Origin: Chryseobacterium echinoideorum
GTDB lineage: Bacteria > Bacteroidota > Bacteroidia > Flavobacteriales > Weeksellaceae
Length of the DNA: 64,000 bases
Assembly: GCF_007474535.1 (NCBI RefSeq)
Contig: NZ_VKNW01000003.1
Coordinates: 124,001 to 188,000, forward strand
Direction of reading: 5' to 3'
Made by a program: the position numbers and the translations under genes. Shown piece after piece: positions 1-8,072 of the stretch. Positions within the stretch are counted from its first letter, which is position 1; every line of letters starts with the position of its first letter. Below the pieces are notes generated by a model. The model was not told where the DNA came from. It made no database searches and saw nothing but the letters and a program-made list of their open reading frames with translations.

Positions 1-1
1 A

Positions 2-1129
2 TATTTGGGTGGAGAATTGGTTTTTGCAGGTGATTTTAAAGAACTTAAAAATGCCGATACGCTGACTTCAAAATATTTGACCGGAAAATTAGAAATAAAA
101 GTTCCCGAAAAACGCAGAAAGGCCAAAGAATTTATTCATATTAAAGGAGCAAGATCCAATAATCTGAAAAATATTGATGTAGATGTTCCATTGGAAAGTC
201 TGGTGGTTATTTCGGGAGTTTCAGGAAGCGGAAAATCTACTTTGATGAAAGAAATTCTCACCAACGATATTCAGATTCAGTTGGGAATGGGCGGAAAAAA
301 GGGTGATTATGACTCTGTGGAATTTCCAAAAAAACTGATCAAGCATATTGAACTGATTGACCAAAACCCGATCGGAAAATCTTCACGATCCAATCCTGTA
401 ACGTATCTTAAAGCTTATGACGACATCCGTGATCTCTTTTCTAAGCAGAAAAGTGCAAAACTGATGGGCTACAAACCCAAACATTTTTCTTTCAATGTTG
501 ATGGCGGAAGATGTGACGAGTGTAAAGGAGAGGGCGTTATCAATGTTTCGATGCAGTTTATGGCAGATATTGAGCTGGAATGCGAAGTCTGTAAAGGAAC
601 CCGCTTTAAGAACGAAATTCTTGAAGTAAAATTTGACGAAAAAAATATTTCGGATATTCTTCACATGACTGTAGATGAAGCTTTGGAATTTTTCAGAGAA
701 AATAAAGAAGATAAAATTGTGACCAAACTTACGCCGCTTCAGGATGTAGGTTTAGGCTATTTACAGCTCGGGCAAAGCTCTTCCACGCTTTCGGGTGGTG
801 AAGCGCAACGTGTAAAACTGGCTTCTTTTCTGGTGAAAGGGGTTACCACCGACAAAACTTTATTTGTATTTGACGAACCATCAACCGGGCTTCACTTTCA
901 CGATATACAGAAATTGCTGAAATCTCTTCAAGCTCTGATTGATCTGGGACATTCTGTCATTGTTATCGAACATCAACCCGATATTATAAAATGCGCCGAT
1001 CATATCATTGACATCGGTCCCGAAGCAGGAAAACATGGCGGAGAAGTAGTTTTTGCCGGAACTCCCGAAGATTTAGCAAAAAATAAAAAATCGCATACTG
1101 CAAAATATATTGCAGAAAAGCTGAATTGA
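2..1129 (+). CDS. uvrA: Excinuclease ABC subunit A, C-terminal part (5' truncated by window)
   Basis: UvrA is the damage-recognition ATPase of nucleotide excision repair. It acts as a dimer in the cytoplasm and loads UvrB on damaged DNA. Only the last ~375 residues are visible. The reading frame is open to the left edge, and the first methionine-like codon near base 5 is a TTG inside the gene, so the true start lies outside. Visible parts are the second ABC domain with Walker A GVSGSGKST (about residue 70), a zinc-finger module with CDECKGEG and CEVCKG, the ABC signature LSGGEAQRV (about 262) and Walker B ending in DEPSTGLH. The order and spacing match the C-terminal half of UvrA. Bacteroidetes often carry more than one UvrA paralogue, so this could be the second copy. 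A strong hairpin follows the stop. Confidence 0.93.
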   Translation, partial: YLGGELVFAGDFKELKNADTLTSKYLTGKLEIKVPEKRRKAKEFIHIKGARSNNLKNIDVDVPLESLVVISGVSGSGKSTLMKEILTNDIQIQLGMGGKKGDYDSVEFPKKLIKHIELIDQNPIGKSSRSNPVTYLKAYDDIRDLFSKQKSAKLMGYKPKHFSFNVDGGRCDECKGEGVINVSMQFMADIELECEVCKGTRFKNEILEVKFDEKNISDILHMTVDEALEFFRENKEDKIVTKLTPLQDVGLGYLQLGQSSSTLSGGEAQRVKLASFLVKGVTTDKTLFVFDEPSTGLHFHDIQKLLKSLQALIDLGHSVIVIEHQPDIIKCADHIIDIGPEAGKHGGEVVFAGTPEDLAKNKKSHTAKYIAEKLN

Positions 1130-1148
1130 AGACAGAAATTTAGATAAA

Positions 1149-1186
1149 AAAAAATAAGCGTTGTTTTTTGCAACGCTTATTTTTTT
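1149..1186. terminator. Bidirectional intrinsic terminator between uvrA and permease
   Basis: A perfect stem AATAAGCGTTG / CAACGCTTATT, with A-rich left and T-rich right flanks, sits between two convergent genes. It can end transcripts from both strands. Confidence 0.9.
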
Positions 1187-1187
1187 G

Positions 1188-2597
1188 TTAAAAATTATTC
1201 TTTCTATTAATAAAATAATACACAGGAAGTCCAGCGAGTACTAATAAAAATCCGGGCCATGTATATTGCTGTTTATAAATAAGAAGCAGTACACAGAAAG
1301 CGGTTCCTATCAGAAGGTAAGTAAGTGGAGTTATTGGGTATAGCCAAGTTTTATAGGGTCTTTCTAATTCTGGTTTTTTAATTCTCAGATAGATTACACC
1401 AAATACAGTAATCATATAAAACAATACAATAACGAACGAAATCATATCCAATAGGTTACCATATTGTCCGCTCAAACATAAAACAGATGCCCAGATTCCC
1501 TGCATCCAAAGTGCATTTTCAGGAACCTGATTTTTATTATTCTTAACAGCAGATTTAAAGAACAATCCGTCTTTTGCCATCGTCTGGAAAACTCTTGAGC
1601 CTGCCAAAATCAGTCCGTTATTACATCCAAAAGTAGAAACCATTACCAAAACAGCAATGATGATTGTACCTGCGTTTCCAAAAATGTTCTGTGAAGCCGA
1701 AACGGCAACTCTTTCGTTGGCGGCAAAAGCAATTGCATCACGATCCAAAGCGTTGAGGTAGACAAAATTAACAGCAATATAAAGCAGCATCACCGCAGAA
1801 GTTCCCAAAATCATAGCTTTCACCACATTTTTTTTAGGATTTTCAATTTCACCTGAAACAAATGTCACGCTTTCCCAAGCCACAGAACTGAATACCGATC
1901 CCACCATTGCTGCAGCAATTCCGCCCAATAGCGCCATTCCGGTAATAGATTCCCATCCTGTTTGAAGAAAGTTTCCTTTGATGTCTTTATTCAGATTATT
2001 AAACGCTTCTGTCCCAAAACTGAAATTTTCTGCCAGATGAGAAAAATCTACCAGAATAAATCCTAAAGCGATAAGACCTAATAAAGCGAGAATTTTTGAT
2101 CCCGTAAAAATATTCTGTAATAGTTTACCACTTTCCACACCTCTCGTATTGATATAGGTGAGCAGAATAATCACGAGAATTGCCAGAATCTGAATCCATG
2201 TAATCTGAAATTCTCCGCTCTGAAAAATCGGAGCCGCATCATTGAGCCACGGTACGAGATAAGCGGTAAATTTTCCGAATGCCATAGCAACGGCTGCGAT
2301 AGTTCCGGTTTGAATTACGGTAAACAATCCCCATCCATAAAGAAAGCCCATTTTTTTACCGAAAATTTCTGTAAGGTATGTGTATTGCCCTCCAGCTTTT
2401 GGAAAAATTGCTGATAGCTCTCCGTAGCTTATGGCAGCAGCAACCGTCATTACTCCGGTAATGATCCAAACTACAATCAGCCAGTAACCTGACCCCAGAT
2501 TTCTCATCATATCTGCGCTTACAATAAAAATTCCGCTGCCGATCATTGAGCCCATCACGAGCATGATGGCATCCCAGAGTTTTAGTTTTTTCTGCAT
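1188..2597 (-). CDS. APC-family amino acid permease
   Basis: Inner-membrane amino acid/polyamine transporter of the APC superfamily. The 469-residue chain has about 12 hydrophobic segments. Helix 1 carries the glycine motif GSMIGSGIF, typical of the substrate-binding break in this fold, followed by SYGELSAIFPKAGGQY, a conserved APC sequence. The nearest family members are bacterial amino acid exchangers and permeases; substrate cannot be read from sequence. I chose the ATG at 2597 (MQKKLKLWD), where conserved sequence starts. An upstream ATG at 2612 and a TTG at 2615 would add five or six residues. It converges with uvrA on a shared terminator. Confidence 0.88.
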   Translation of the reverse strand: MQKKLKLWDAIMLVMGSMIGSGIFIVSADMMRNLGSGYWLIVVWIITGVMTVAAAISYGELSAIFPKAGGQYTYLTEIFGKKMGFLYGWGLFTVIQTGTIAAVAMAFGKFTAYLVPWLNDAAPIFQSGEFQITWIQILAILVIILLTYINTRGVESGKLLQNIFTGSKILALLGLIALGFILVDFSHLAENFSFGTEAFNNLNKDIKGNFLQTGWESITGMALLGGIAAAMVGSVFSSVAWESVTFVSGEIENPKKNVVKAMILGTSAVMLLYIAVNFVYLNALDRDAIAFAANERVAVSASQNIFGNAGTIIIAVLVMVSTFGCNNGLILAGSRVFQTMAKDGLFFKSAVKNNKNQVPENALWMQGIWASVLCLSGQYGNLLDMISFVIVLFYMITVFGVIYLRIKKPELERPYKTWLYPITPLTYLLIGTAFCVLLLIYKQQYTWPGFLLVLAGLPVYYFINRKNNF

Positions 2598-2692
2598 AAT
2601 ATAGTATTGCATCAAATATAGAAAAATAACAGTTTGCTTTTTGAATTTGTTTGATATTTTAACGAATGAATGTGATTTATCATCTAATTTCT

Positions 2693-2725
2693 TTGTTTAC
2701 AATTAAAATTTTATTATTACTTTTG
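2693..2725 (+). promoter_or_regulatory. Bacteroidetes-type promoter for the DUF4920 gene
   Basis: TTG at 2693-2695 and TACTTTTG at 2718-2725, 22 bases apart, fit the flavobacterial -33 TTG / -7 TAnnTTTG consensus. The ATG lies about 85 bases downstream. Confidence 0.6.
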
Positions 2726-2809
2726 AAAAAAATATCAATAATGAAATTTCGATGATTGGGAAATATAACCCCCATAAATATAACACGATACCATATAAAT
2801 AATATACAC

Positions 2810-3319
2810 ATGAAATTTAAAGCAATATTACTTTTAGCATCATTAAGTTTATCTACTATAGCTTTTTCTCAGGAAACACAAAAAATGGGACCACCTGAAG
2901 GAAGTGCTTTGGTAGGGGATATTTATGGAGCAGGTATAGATACTAAAACAGAATCTAAAGCCATTAGCACAGAAAAACTGGGTAAGAAGCTGAAAAAAGC
3001 AAATAAAAAAGTTGAAAATGTAGCTATTAAAGGAAAAGTAACTGATGTTTGCGATAAAAAAGGATGCTGGTTGACTATAGAAACCGAAGATAATTCTAAG
3101 CTCTTCGTAAAAATGAAGGATTACGGATTTTTCGTTCCTACTGCTTTAAAGGGAAAAAATGTAGTTTTGGAAGGCAGCGCAGAGAAAAAAGTAACTTCTG
3201 TAGATGAGCAAAAACATTATGCTCAGGATGCAAAAAGACCACAGTCTGAAATTGATGCGATTAAGACACCAAAAGAAGAAATAAGATTTGTAGCCAACGG
3301 AATTAAAGTGGTTAACTAA
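2810..3319 (+). CDS. DUF4920 domain secreted protein
   Basis: A 169-residue exported protein matching, from memory, the Bacteroidetes DUF4920 family. Residues 1-20 form a signal peptide ending in AFSQ. The body has the OB-like pattern VKGKVTDVCDKKGCWLTI, with a CDKKGCW cysteine pair, then KDYGFFVPTALKGKNVVLEG and a DEQKHYAQDAKR tail, all hallmarks of the family. Its molecular role is unknown; the cysteine pair could bind metal or form a disulfide, which is inference. The ATG at 2810 places the signal peptide first; an in-frame TTG at 2756 would put 18 unrelated residues before it. It is a single-gene unit with its own promoter and terminator. Confidence 0.82.
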   Translation: MKFKAILLLASLSLSTIAFSQETQKMGPPEGSALVGDIYGAGIDTKTESKAISTEKLGKKLKKANKKVENVAIKGKVTDVCDKKGCWLTIETEDNSKLFVKMKDYGFFVPTALKGKNVVLEGSAEKKVTSVDEQKHYAQDAKRPQSEIDAIKTPKEEIRFVANGIKVVN

Positions 3320-3321
3320 AT

Positions 3322-3354
3322 AAAAAAAGCGGAAATTGATTTCCGCTTTTTTTT
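3322..3354. terminator. Bidirectional intrinsic terminator
   Basis: Stem AAAGCGGAA / TTCCGCTTT with flanking A and T runs, between the convergent DUF4920 and carboxypeptidase genes. It overlaps the last bases of the carboxypeptidase frame by two bases. Confidence 0.88.
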
Positions 3355-4462
3355 AATCTTCTATTGTAAAATTTACTTCAGCATCCAATTTTGGATATTT
3401 GCTATCGGAAACGAATTTTTTTCCGGTACAGTCAATCTCAATCCAGCCTTTTCTGCCTTTTACATTCCCTGCTTCCATTACAAAAGGAATAAACGAAATA
3501 TCATCGTTGCTATTTTCAAAAATTTCCCGGTACTGAACAGCAATATCCAAAATACATTCGTGATCAGTATTTAGCTTTACATTTCTGTAAATTATATCAT
3601 AATGAGTTTCTTTATTTTCCGGAATATCATTATAAATTTCCCAGCCTTCAGTTCCTGAACGGAGTTTACCCATTGCTTCCAATGCATAATAAAGTGCAAT
3701 TGTATAATATTTTCTTGTTTCTTTTCTGGAATAATCATCAATAAAATGTCCGCCTTCAAACAAAATGGTCGGCATTCCTGATTTTATAAAATTATCGCCG
3801 GTAGATGCCGGATAAAACTCATCAGAATATCTACCAATCTGATTGGGAATCATTTTTTTTAATTTTTGATAAACTTCGGCAATTACAGCCATGCATTTTC
3901 TACGATTTTCGGTCACTGTTCTTTCTATATTTTCAGAAGGAGCCAGAAAAGAGAGTGTTGCAGGGTGAATTCCATCGGTCGTAAAAATTGTTCTTTGCTC
4001 ATGCAGATTTAATGCGTAGTCATATTTTTTAGAACAAGCTATTTTCTTCAGAATTTTTATTTCCACACTTGCTTCATTATGAAAATCACGGTTGAGATCA
4101 ATATCCGAAGCATTCAGACGAGTCCATTTTTCGGAACCGTCAGGATTAAGCATAAAAATAAAATCAAGTTTTATCTTATCGAACAATTCTTTTTGAAGCA
4201 GTGAGTCTTTTTTTAAAGTTTCTAATAAGTCTAGCATAGCGTGCGTAGCATTAGATTCATTTCCATGCATTTGCGACCAGGCTAATACATTAGTCTCTCC
4301 ATTTCCAATTGAAAATTGATAAACAGGCTGATCTAAAAAAGATCTTCCAATCTCCTGAATATAATTGCTGAAATTCTCCTGTAGGTAATTGAATAATTTT
4401 TTAGGAGAAATATACCGTGTAGGAAAGTTAGAATTTACTGTATAGAAATGTTCAAAATTCAT
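3353..4462 (-). CDS. M14-family zinc carboxypeptidase
   Basis: A zinc-dependent metallopeptidase of family M14. In the 369-residue chain the first zinc-ligand pair is the HxxE motif in MHGNESNATHA (about residue 70), with the third ligand in NLHEQR. The substrate-binding stretch is NPDG...DLNRDF, and the likely catalytic glutamate is in ILFEGGHF. There is no signal peptide from the chosen start, so it is probably cytoplasmic, perhaps processing peptidoglycan peptides or small peptides. ATG 4462 (MNFEHFY) was chosen; the longer frame to 4522 adds a hydrophobic stretch with no family resemblance and overlaps the regulatory spacer. Substrate is not predictable. Confidence 0.82.
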   Translation of the reverse strand: MNFEHFYTVNSNFPTRYISPKKLFNYLQENFSNYIQEIGRSFLDQPVYQFSIGNGETNVLAWSQMHGNESNATHAMLDLLETLKKDSLLQKELFDKIKLDFIFMLNPDGSEKWTRLNASDIDLNRDFHNEASVEIKILKKIACSKKYDYALNLHEQRTIFTTDGIHPATLSFLAPSENIERTVTENRRKCMAVIAEVYQKLKKMIPNQIGRYSDEFYPASTGDNFIKSGMPTILFEGGHFIDDYSRKETRKYYTIALYYALEAMGKLRSGTEGWEIYNDIPENKETHYDIIYRNVKLNTDHECILDIAVQYREIFENSNDDISFIPFVMEAGNVKGRKGWIEIDCTGKKFVSDSKYPKLDAEVNFTIED

Positions 4463-5288
4463 TGAATAATAATTTACATTTTTCAAATTTAAGAATTTTA
4501 GAAGCAAAAAAGAAATTAACATTTGTGAAATGATTAAACATTTGTAATTGTCAGATTGTCTGTTGATAAAATTGTGGATTAATAATAATTTAATTATAAT
4601 ACAGTAAACATATACAAATCAACATTTTATACTTTTTATGTAAAGTTAATTATTATATTTACTTTAAGTGTGGCCAACCTTAGTATTGCACATTTGAGCG
4701 TAAATAAACTAAACATATAAAATGTGGAAAAAGTCTTATAATGGGTGAATATACATTTGTTAATTTTCTTTTTTTGATCTTTTTAGTAATTTTGCTTATC
4801 TTAAATTTTGATGCTATAACTTTCCATTCTGCTACTGTATATTACTGTAATTTTTTATACTTAATATTGCCGAGAAAGTTGTGTGCAATTTTTAAAGTTT
4901 AAAATTTAATCTGAATAGATCTACGAGAAAGTTCTTTATTCATGGATTATAATGAATGTATCCACTATCCTACCCTACACACTTAAATCTGTCTTACAAT
5001 CGTTATTATATAGCGAATAGTTATAAGATTACGAAATGAGCTGTTTATAAAAAAGCTGCATTTTTTATTACAGTATTTTATCTAATCTATCACTTTAAGT
5101 TAAATATTGATTAATCACTTTAAACAACTAAATAACTTAAAATTACAACGTATTACTTAAATATTTGATAATCAATTATTTGAATGTTTTACATTTGTAT
5201 ATTTATGATTTTCATTTTATATACAAATGTATTTTAATAATGTAAATTATTTTTTTACATTTGTAATTAGGTTGATAAGACAAAAATT
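4463..5288. promoter_or_regulatory. 826-base AT-rich spacer with repeated TACATTTG/ACATTTGTA motifs
   Basis: No convincing gene is present. The core ACATTTGTA or a close form occurs at 4519-4527 (ending TG), 4538-4546, 4752-4760, 5191-5199, in inverse as TACAAATGT at 5222-5230, and at 5257-5265. The copies at 5191-5202 and 5219-5230 form a perfect 12-base inverted repeat. TTACA-TT-TGTAA is itself a dyad. TACATTTG also matches the TAnnTTTG promoter box, so some copies are probably promoters. The remainder is low-complexity A/T sequence. Confidence 0.5.
5165..5197 (+). promoter_or_regulatory. Putative promoter of the HTH regulator gene
   Basis: TTG at 5165-5167, 22 bases, then TACATTTG at 5190-5197. 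A transcript starting near 5204 would carry two more TACATTTG-type dyads in its leader, a layout expected for self-repression. Confidence 0.5.
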
Positions 5289-5825
5289 ATGAGTTTAAAC
5301 GAGAGAATTTCAAAAATTATAGAATATTCCGGATATACTCCTTCAGAATTTGCAGACGAAGTTGATGTACAGCGTTCGTCTGTTTCCCATATAACTTCTG
5401 GCCGAAATAAACCATCTCTTGAATTTATTATAAAAATAAAATCCAGATTTCCTGAAATTCTATGGGACTGGTTAGTTAACGGCGATGGTGAAATGCTGAA
5501 ATCAGATGTATCAGAAGATCAAGAAACTGAAGAAATTATTGAATCCGAAAAACCAAGACCTACTTCTCTACCCGATCTTTTTACATTGATTAACGAAGAA
5601 ACAAATTTGGAAGAACAAAAAGATGAGCCATTACCAATTTTTGATGCCTCTTCAGAATCGGATAAAACTTATAAAGATGCGGAAGAAAGAAAAATAACCG
5701 ATTCTCAGCGATTAGAAGACAAGATTTCAGAAAACACAACTAAAAACACTGAAAACCAATACAATAAGGTAAAAAGGATTGTTTTATTCTATGAAAACGG
5801 AAAATTTGAAAGTTTTGAGCCGTAG
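5289..5825 (+). CDS. XRE-type helix-turn-helix transcriptional regulator
   Basis: A 178-residue DNA-binding protein. Residues 1-65 form an XRE/Cro-type HTH: RISKIIEYSG, then PSEFADEVDVQRSSVSHI as helix-turn-helix and GRNKPSLEFI after it. Residues 75-150 are acidic and low in complexity, probably a flexible linker. The last ~20 residues (KVKRIVLFYENGKFESFEP) form a short beta-like tail that I believe recurs in flavobacterial HTH proteins. Target genes are unknown. The repeated dyads just upstream suggest autoregulation, and the divergent carboxypeptidase could be a second target. Both points are inference. Confidence 0.8.
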   Translation: MSLNERISKIIEYSGYTPSEFADEVDVQRSSVSHITSGRNKPSLEFIIKIKSRFPEILWDWLVNGDGEMLKSDVSEDQETEEIIESEKPRPTSLPDLFTLINEETNLEEQKDEPLPIFDASSESDKTYKDAEERKITDSQRLEDKISENTTKNTENQYNKVKRIVLFYENGKFESFEP

Positions 5826-5835
5826 TTGAATATCG

Positions 5836-5873
5836 CAAATAAAAAACTCCATCCAATGATGAAGTTTTATTTG
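5836..5873. terminator. Imperfect hairpin between HTH and proline dehydrogenase genes
   Basis: Arms CAAATAAAA..CATC and GATG..TTTTATTTG pair with a two-base bulge and a mismatch around a CAAT loop, between convergent genes. Weaker than the other terminators here. Confidence 0.5.
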
Positions 5874-5898
5874 TGAAAATATTTTTATGGAAGTACAA

Positions 5899-7065
5899 TT
5901 ATTTTTTTCTCCTTTCCAATTCTTTTTTTATTAAACCAAGCTCTCTTCCTGTCTGTCCTGCGACAGAAGTATTTTCTCTGGCTCTTCTGGTAAGGTACGG
6001 AACAACATCTTTTACAGGTCCGTAAGGAAGATATTTGGTAGCATTGTAGCCTTTATCCGCTAAATAGAAGGTAATATTATCACTCATTCCGTAAAGCTGT
6101 CCGAAATAGATATTTTCGTGGTCATTATCAAGACCTTTTGCCTTCATTTTATCCATGACAAGCTCAGAAGAGATTTCATTGTGTGTACCGAAAAATGCAG
6201 AAACTTTATCAAGATTATTCATCACAAAATCTATCCCCGAATTGTAATTTTTATCAGAAGCATCTTTTGTCGGCTGAATCGGGTCAGCATACCCTTTTTC
6301 GGCAGCTCTTGCCCTTTCCTTTTCCATGTAAGCGCCACGAACAATTTTATATCCAATAAAATAATTTTTTTCTTTTGCTCTCTGAAGATGCTGCTCCATA
6401 TACTCAAGACGACCTGTTCTGTACATCTGAATCGTATTCCATACAATGGGGTTTTTCTGATTATACTTTTCCATCATTTCTTCACAGAGCTGGTCTGCTG
6501 CGTCCTGCATCCAAGTTTCTTCCGCATCAATCATTACTTTTTTGTTGTTCTCATAACATAGTCTACAGACTGCATCAAATCTATTTACCACTCTTTGCCA
6601 TTCTTCTTTCTGACTTGAAGTGAGCTCAGATCCTTTTCCTACAGCTTCATAAAGATCAATTCTTCCAAACGCAGTCGGTTTAAAAACAATAAAAGGAATA
6701 GCCGGATTTCCCACAGAAAATTTAACAATATCTTTGATCTCATTGCAAACAGCATCAAAAGTTTCTTCATCTTCTTTTCCTTCAATGGAATAATCAAAGA
6801 TACTTCCAACCCCCCTTTTGAAAAGCTGTTTAACCACTTTCATGCTTTCTTCACGCGTTTCACCGCCTACAAATTGTTCAAAAAGTGTATTTTTAACAAT
6901 TCCTTTTACAAAAGGAAAATCATTATGGACAGTAAAATTTAGGAGAGAGGTACCAAGATTGGTTAATGCAGGTTGTTCAATCATTTTAAACATCCAATAC
7001 GCTTTTCTAAGCTGTGCATCTGTTTTATCTGCAAAAGCAACTTTAGTATCGTTAAAAATGGGCAT
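5899..7065 (-). CDS. Proline dehydrogenase
   Basis: A flavoenzyme that oxidises L-proline to pyrroline-5-carboxylate and passes electrons to the quinone pool, the first step of proline catabolism. The 388-residue chain is a single-domain ProDH of the Bacteroidetes kind rather than a fused PutA. Recognisable parts are the barrel strands with VMIDAEETWMQ, the FAD/substrate region GYKIVRGAYMEKER (about residue 240) and the C-terminal YLPYGPVKDVVPYLTRRARENTS, whose paired arginines bind the proline carboxylate in the family. The ATG at 7065 begins directly with conserved sequence. A TACATTTG box on the minus strand at 7090-7097 may be its promoter, although no -33 TTG is seen. The partner P5C dehydrogenase is not in the window. 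Confidence 0.92.
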   Translation of the reverse strand: MPIFNDTKVAFADKTDAQLRKAYWMFKMIEQPALTNLGTSLLNFTVHNDFPFVKGIVKNTLFEQFVGGETREESMKVVKQLFKRGVGSIFDYSIEGKEDEETFDAVCNEIKDIVKFSVGNPAIPFIVFKPTAFGRIDLYEAVGKGSELTSSQKEEWQRVVNRFDAVCRLCYENNKKVMIDAEETWMQDAADQLCEEMMEKYNQKNPIVWNTIQMYRTGRLEYMEQHLQRAKEKNYFIGYKIVRGAYMEKERARAAEKGYADPIQPTKDASDKNYNSGIDFVMNNLDKVSAFFGTHNEISSELVMDKMKAKGLDNDHENIYFGQLYGMSDNITFYLADKGYNATKYLPYGPVKDVVPYLTRRARENTSVAGQTGRELGLIKKELERRKK

Positions 7066-7129
7066 TCTTTTATGTTAAATTTATTACTGCAAATGTAAGA
7101 ATAACCGCCACTTTTTTAAAATTTTTTCT

Positions 7130-8059
7130 TCATAATTTACCTTGAATTCCTGTAAAAAGCATCGCAAAAATTCCAACCAATACCCAGAATCGTAAAATAT
7201 TGAGAACTAGAACTTTAATTTGTCTTGAAGAATTAATCAACAGATAAATGCAGAAAATTACAACGAATAATCCTGCCACAAAATAATAAGACATATAACC
7301 TGAGACACCCGATTTATTAACTAATCTCATTGAAACTGCCATGATTAAAACCAACAATGAAATGACTATTGTGTTTGTTTTTTTACCATTAAAAAAATTT
7401 GGTATTGTAGTATATCCAAAAGTTTTATCAACACTTTTAGTCAGCATATCTTTCACGATATCAATACAAAGCAAAACCAAAAAAAGAAAAATAGCCATGA
7501 GAAAAACCTTTTTTGAAAAGGTTTCATAATACACCATCATTCCAAAAAAAGGATATAAAGTCAGGCTAACAAAAGTCAGATTATTAAGAATGAGAATACG
7601 GCTCAGTTTGTGACTGTAAAACCACATAAAAAATTGGTAAATGACAAAAAAAATCAAGACCCGATACGAAATAATAGTCGCTACACCTAGCGAAATTACT
7701 GTGAGTACTAAATAGAAATATAGAAAATATTTTTGCTTGATAAAACTTTGAATTCTGGTTCTGAATGGTTTAACAAGATGATCTTTTTCCAGATCGTAAA
7801 ACTGATTAATGATTCCTCCCGCCAAAATGGAAAGAACTGTACAAAAAATGATCCCGTGAACTTTGAAATCAAAAACAAAATTTCTGAATGTTTCGTCTTG
7901 GTTAAATAAAAAATAGGTGGAAACATAAAGCGCAAACGTCAGCAGTGCAGCAACAAAAAAACGCGCACCCAAAAGGAAACCTACAAACTGTGAAATTCTG
8001 TAAAGCAGAGATTTAGATACAAAATCTTTATCCCTGAAGTTATCTTTTTCAGAATTCAT
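7130..8059 (-). CDS. UbiA-family prenyltransferase (geranylgeranylglycerol-phosphate synthase-like)
   Basis: An integral-membrane prenyltransferase. The 309-residue chain has about eight or nine hydrophobic helices. The first Asp-rich motif, NQFYDLEKD (about residue 86), binds prenyl diphosphate through Mg2+. The second conserved region is DIVKDMLTKSVDKTFGYTT, with the usual D..KD...D pattern. Flavobacterial members are commonly labelled geranylgeranylglycerol-phosphate geranylgeranyltransferase, but the acceptor is uncertain. It follows the mevalonate kinase gene after 13 bases and is probably co-transcribed, which ties it to isoprenoid use. Alternative roles are quinone or carotenoid prenylation. 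Confidence 0.8.
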   Translation of the reverse strand: MNSEKDNFRDKDFVSKSLLYRISQFVGFLLGARFFVAALLTFALYVSTYFLFNQDETFRNFVFDFKVHGIIFCTVLSILAGGIINQFYDLEKDHLVKPFRTRIQSFIKQKYFLYFYLVLTVISLGVATIISYRVLIFFVIYQFFMWFYSHKLSRILILNNLTFVSLTLYPFFGMMVYYETFSKKVFLMAIFLFLVLLCIDIVKDMLTKSVDKTFGYTTIPNFFNGKKTNTIVISLLVLIMAVSMRLVNKSGVSGYMSYYFVAGLFVVIFCIYLLINSSRQIKVLVLNILRFWVLVGIFAMLFTGIQGKL

Positions 8060-8072
8060 TTCCGGAATATTT

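Noticed and set aside
4519..5266. CRISPR-like array
   Set aside because: Copies are 9-12 bases, irregularly spaced and in both orientations, with no cas genes.
6118..6561. 147-codon plus-strand frame inside the proline dehydrogenase gene
   Set aside because: Antisense to a clearly real gene; the translation is rich in Phe/Ile/His/Cys, as expected from reversed coding.
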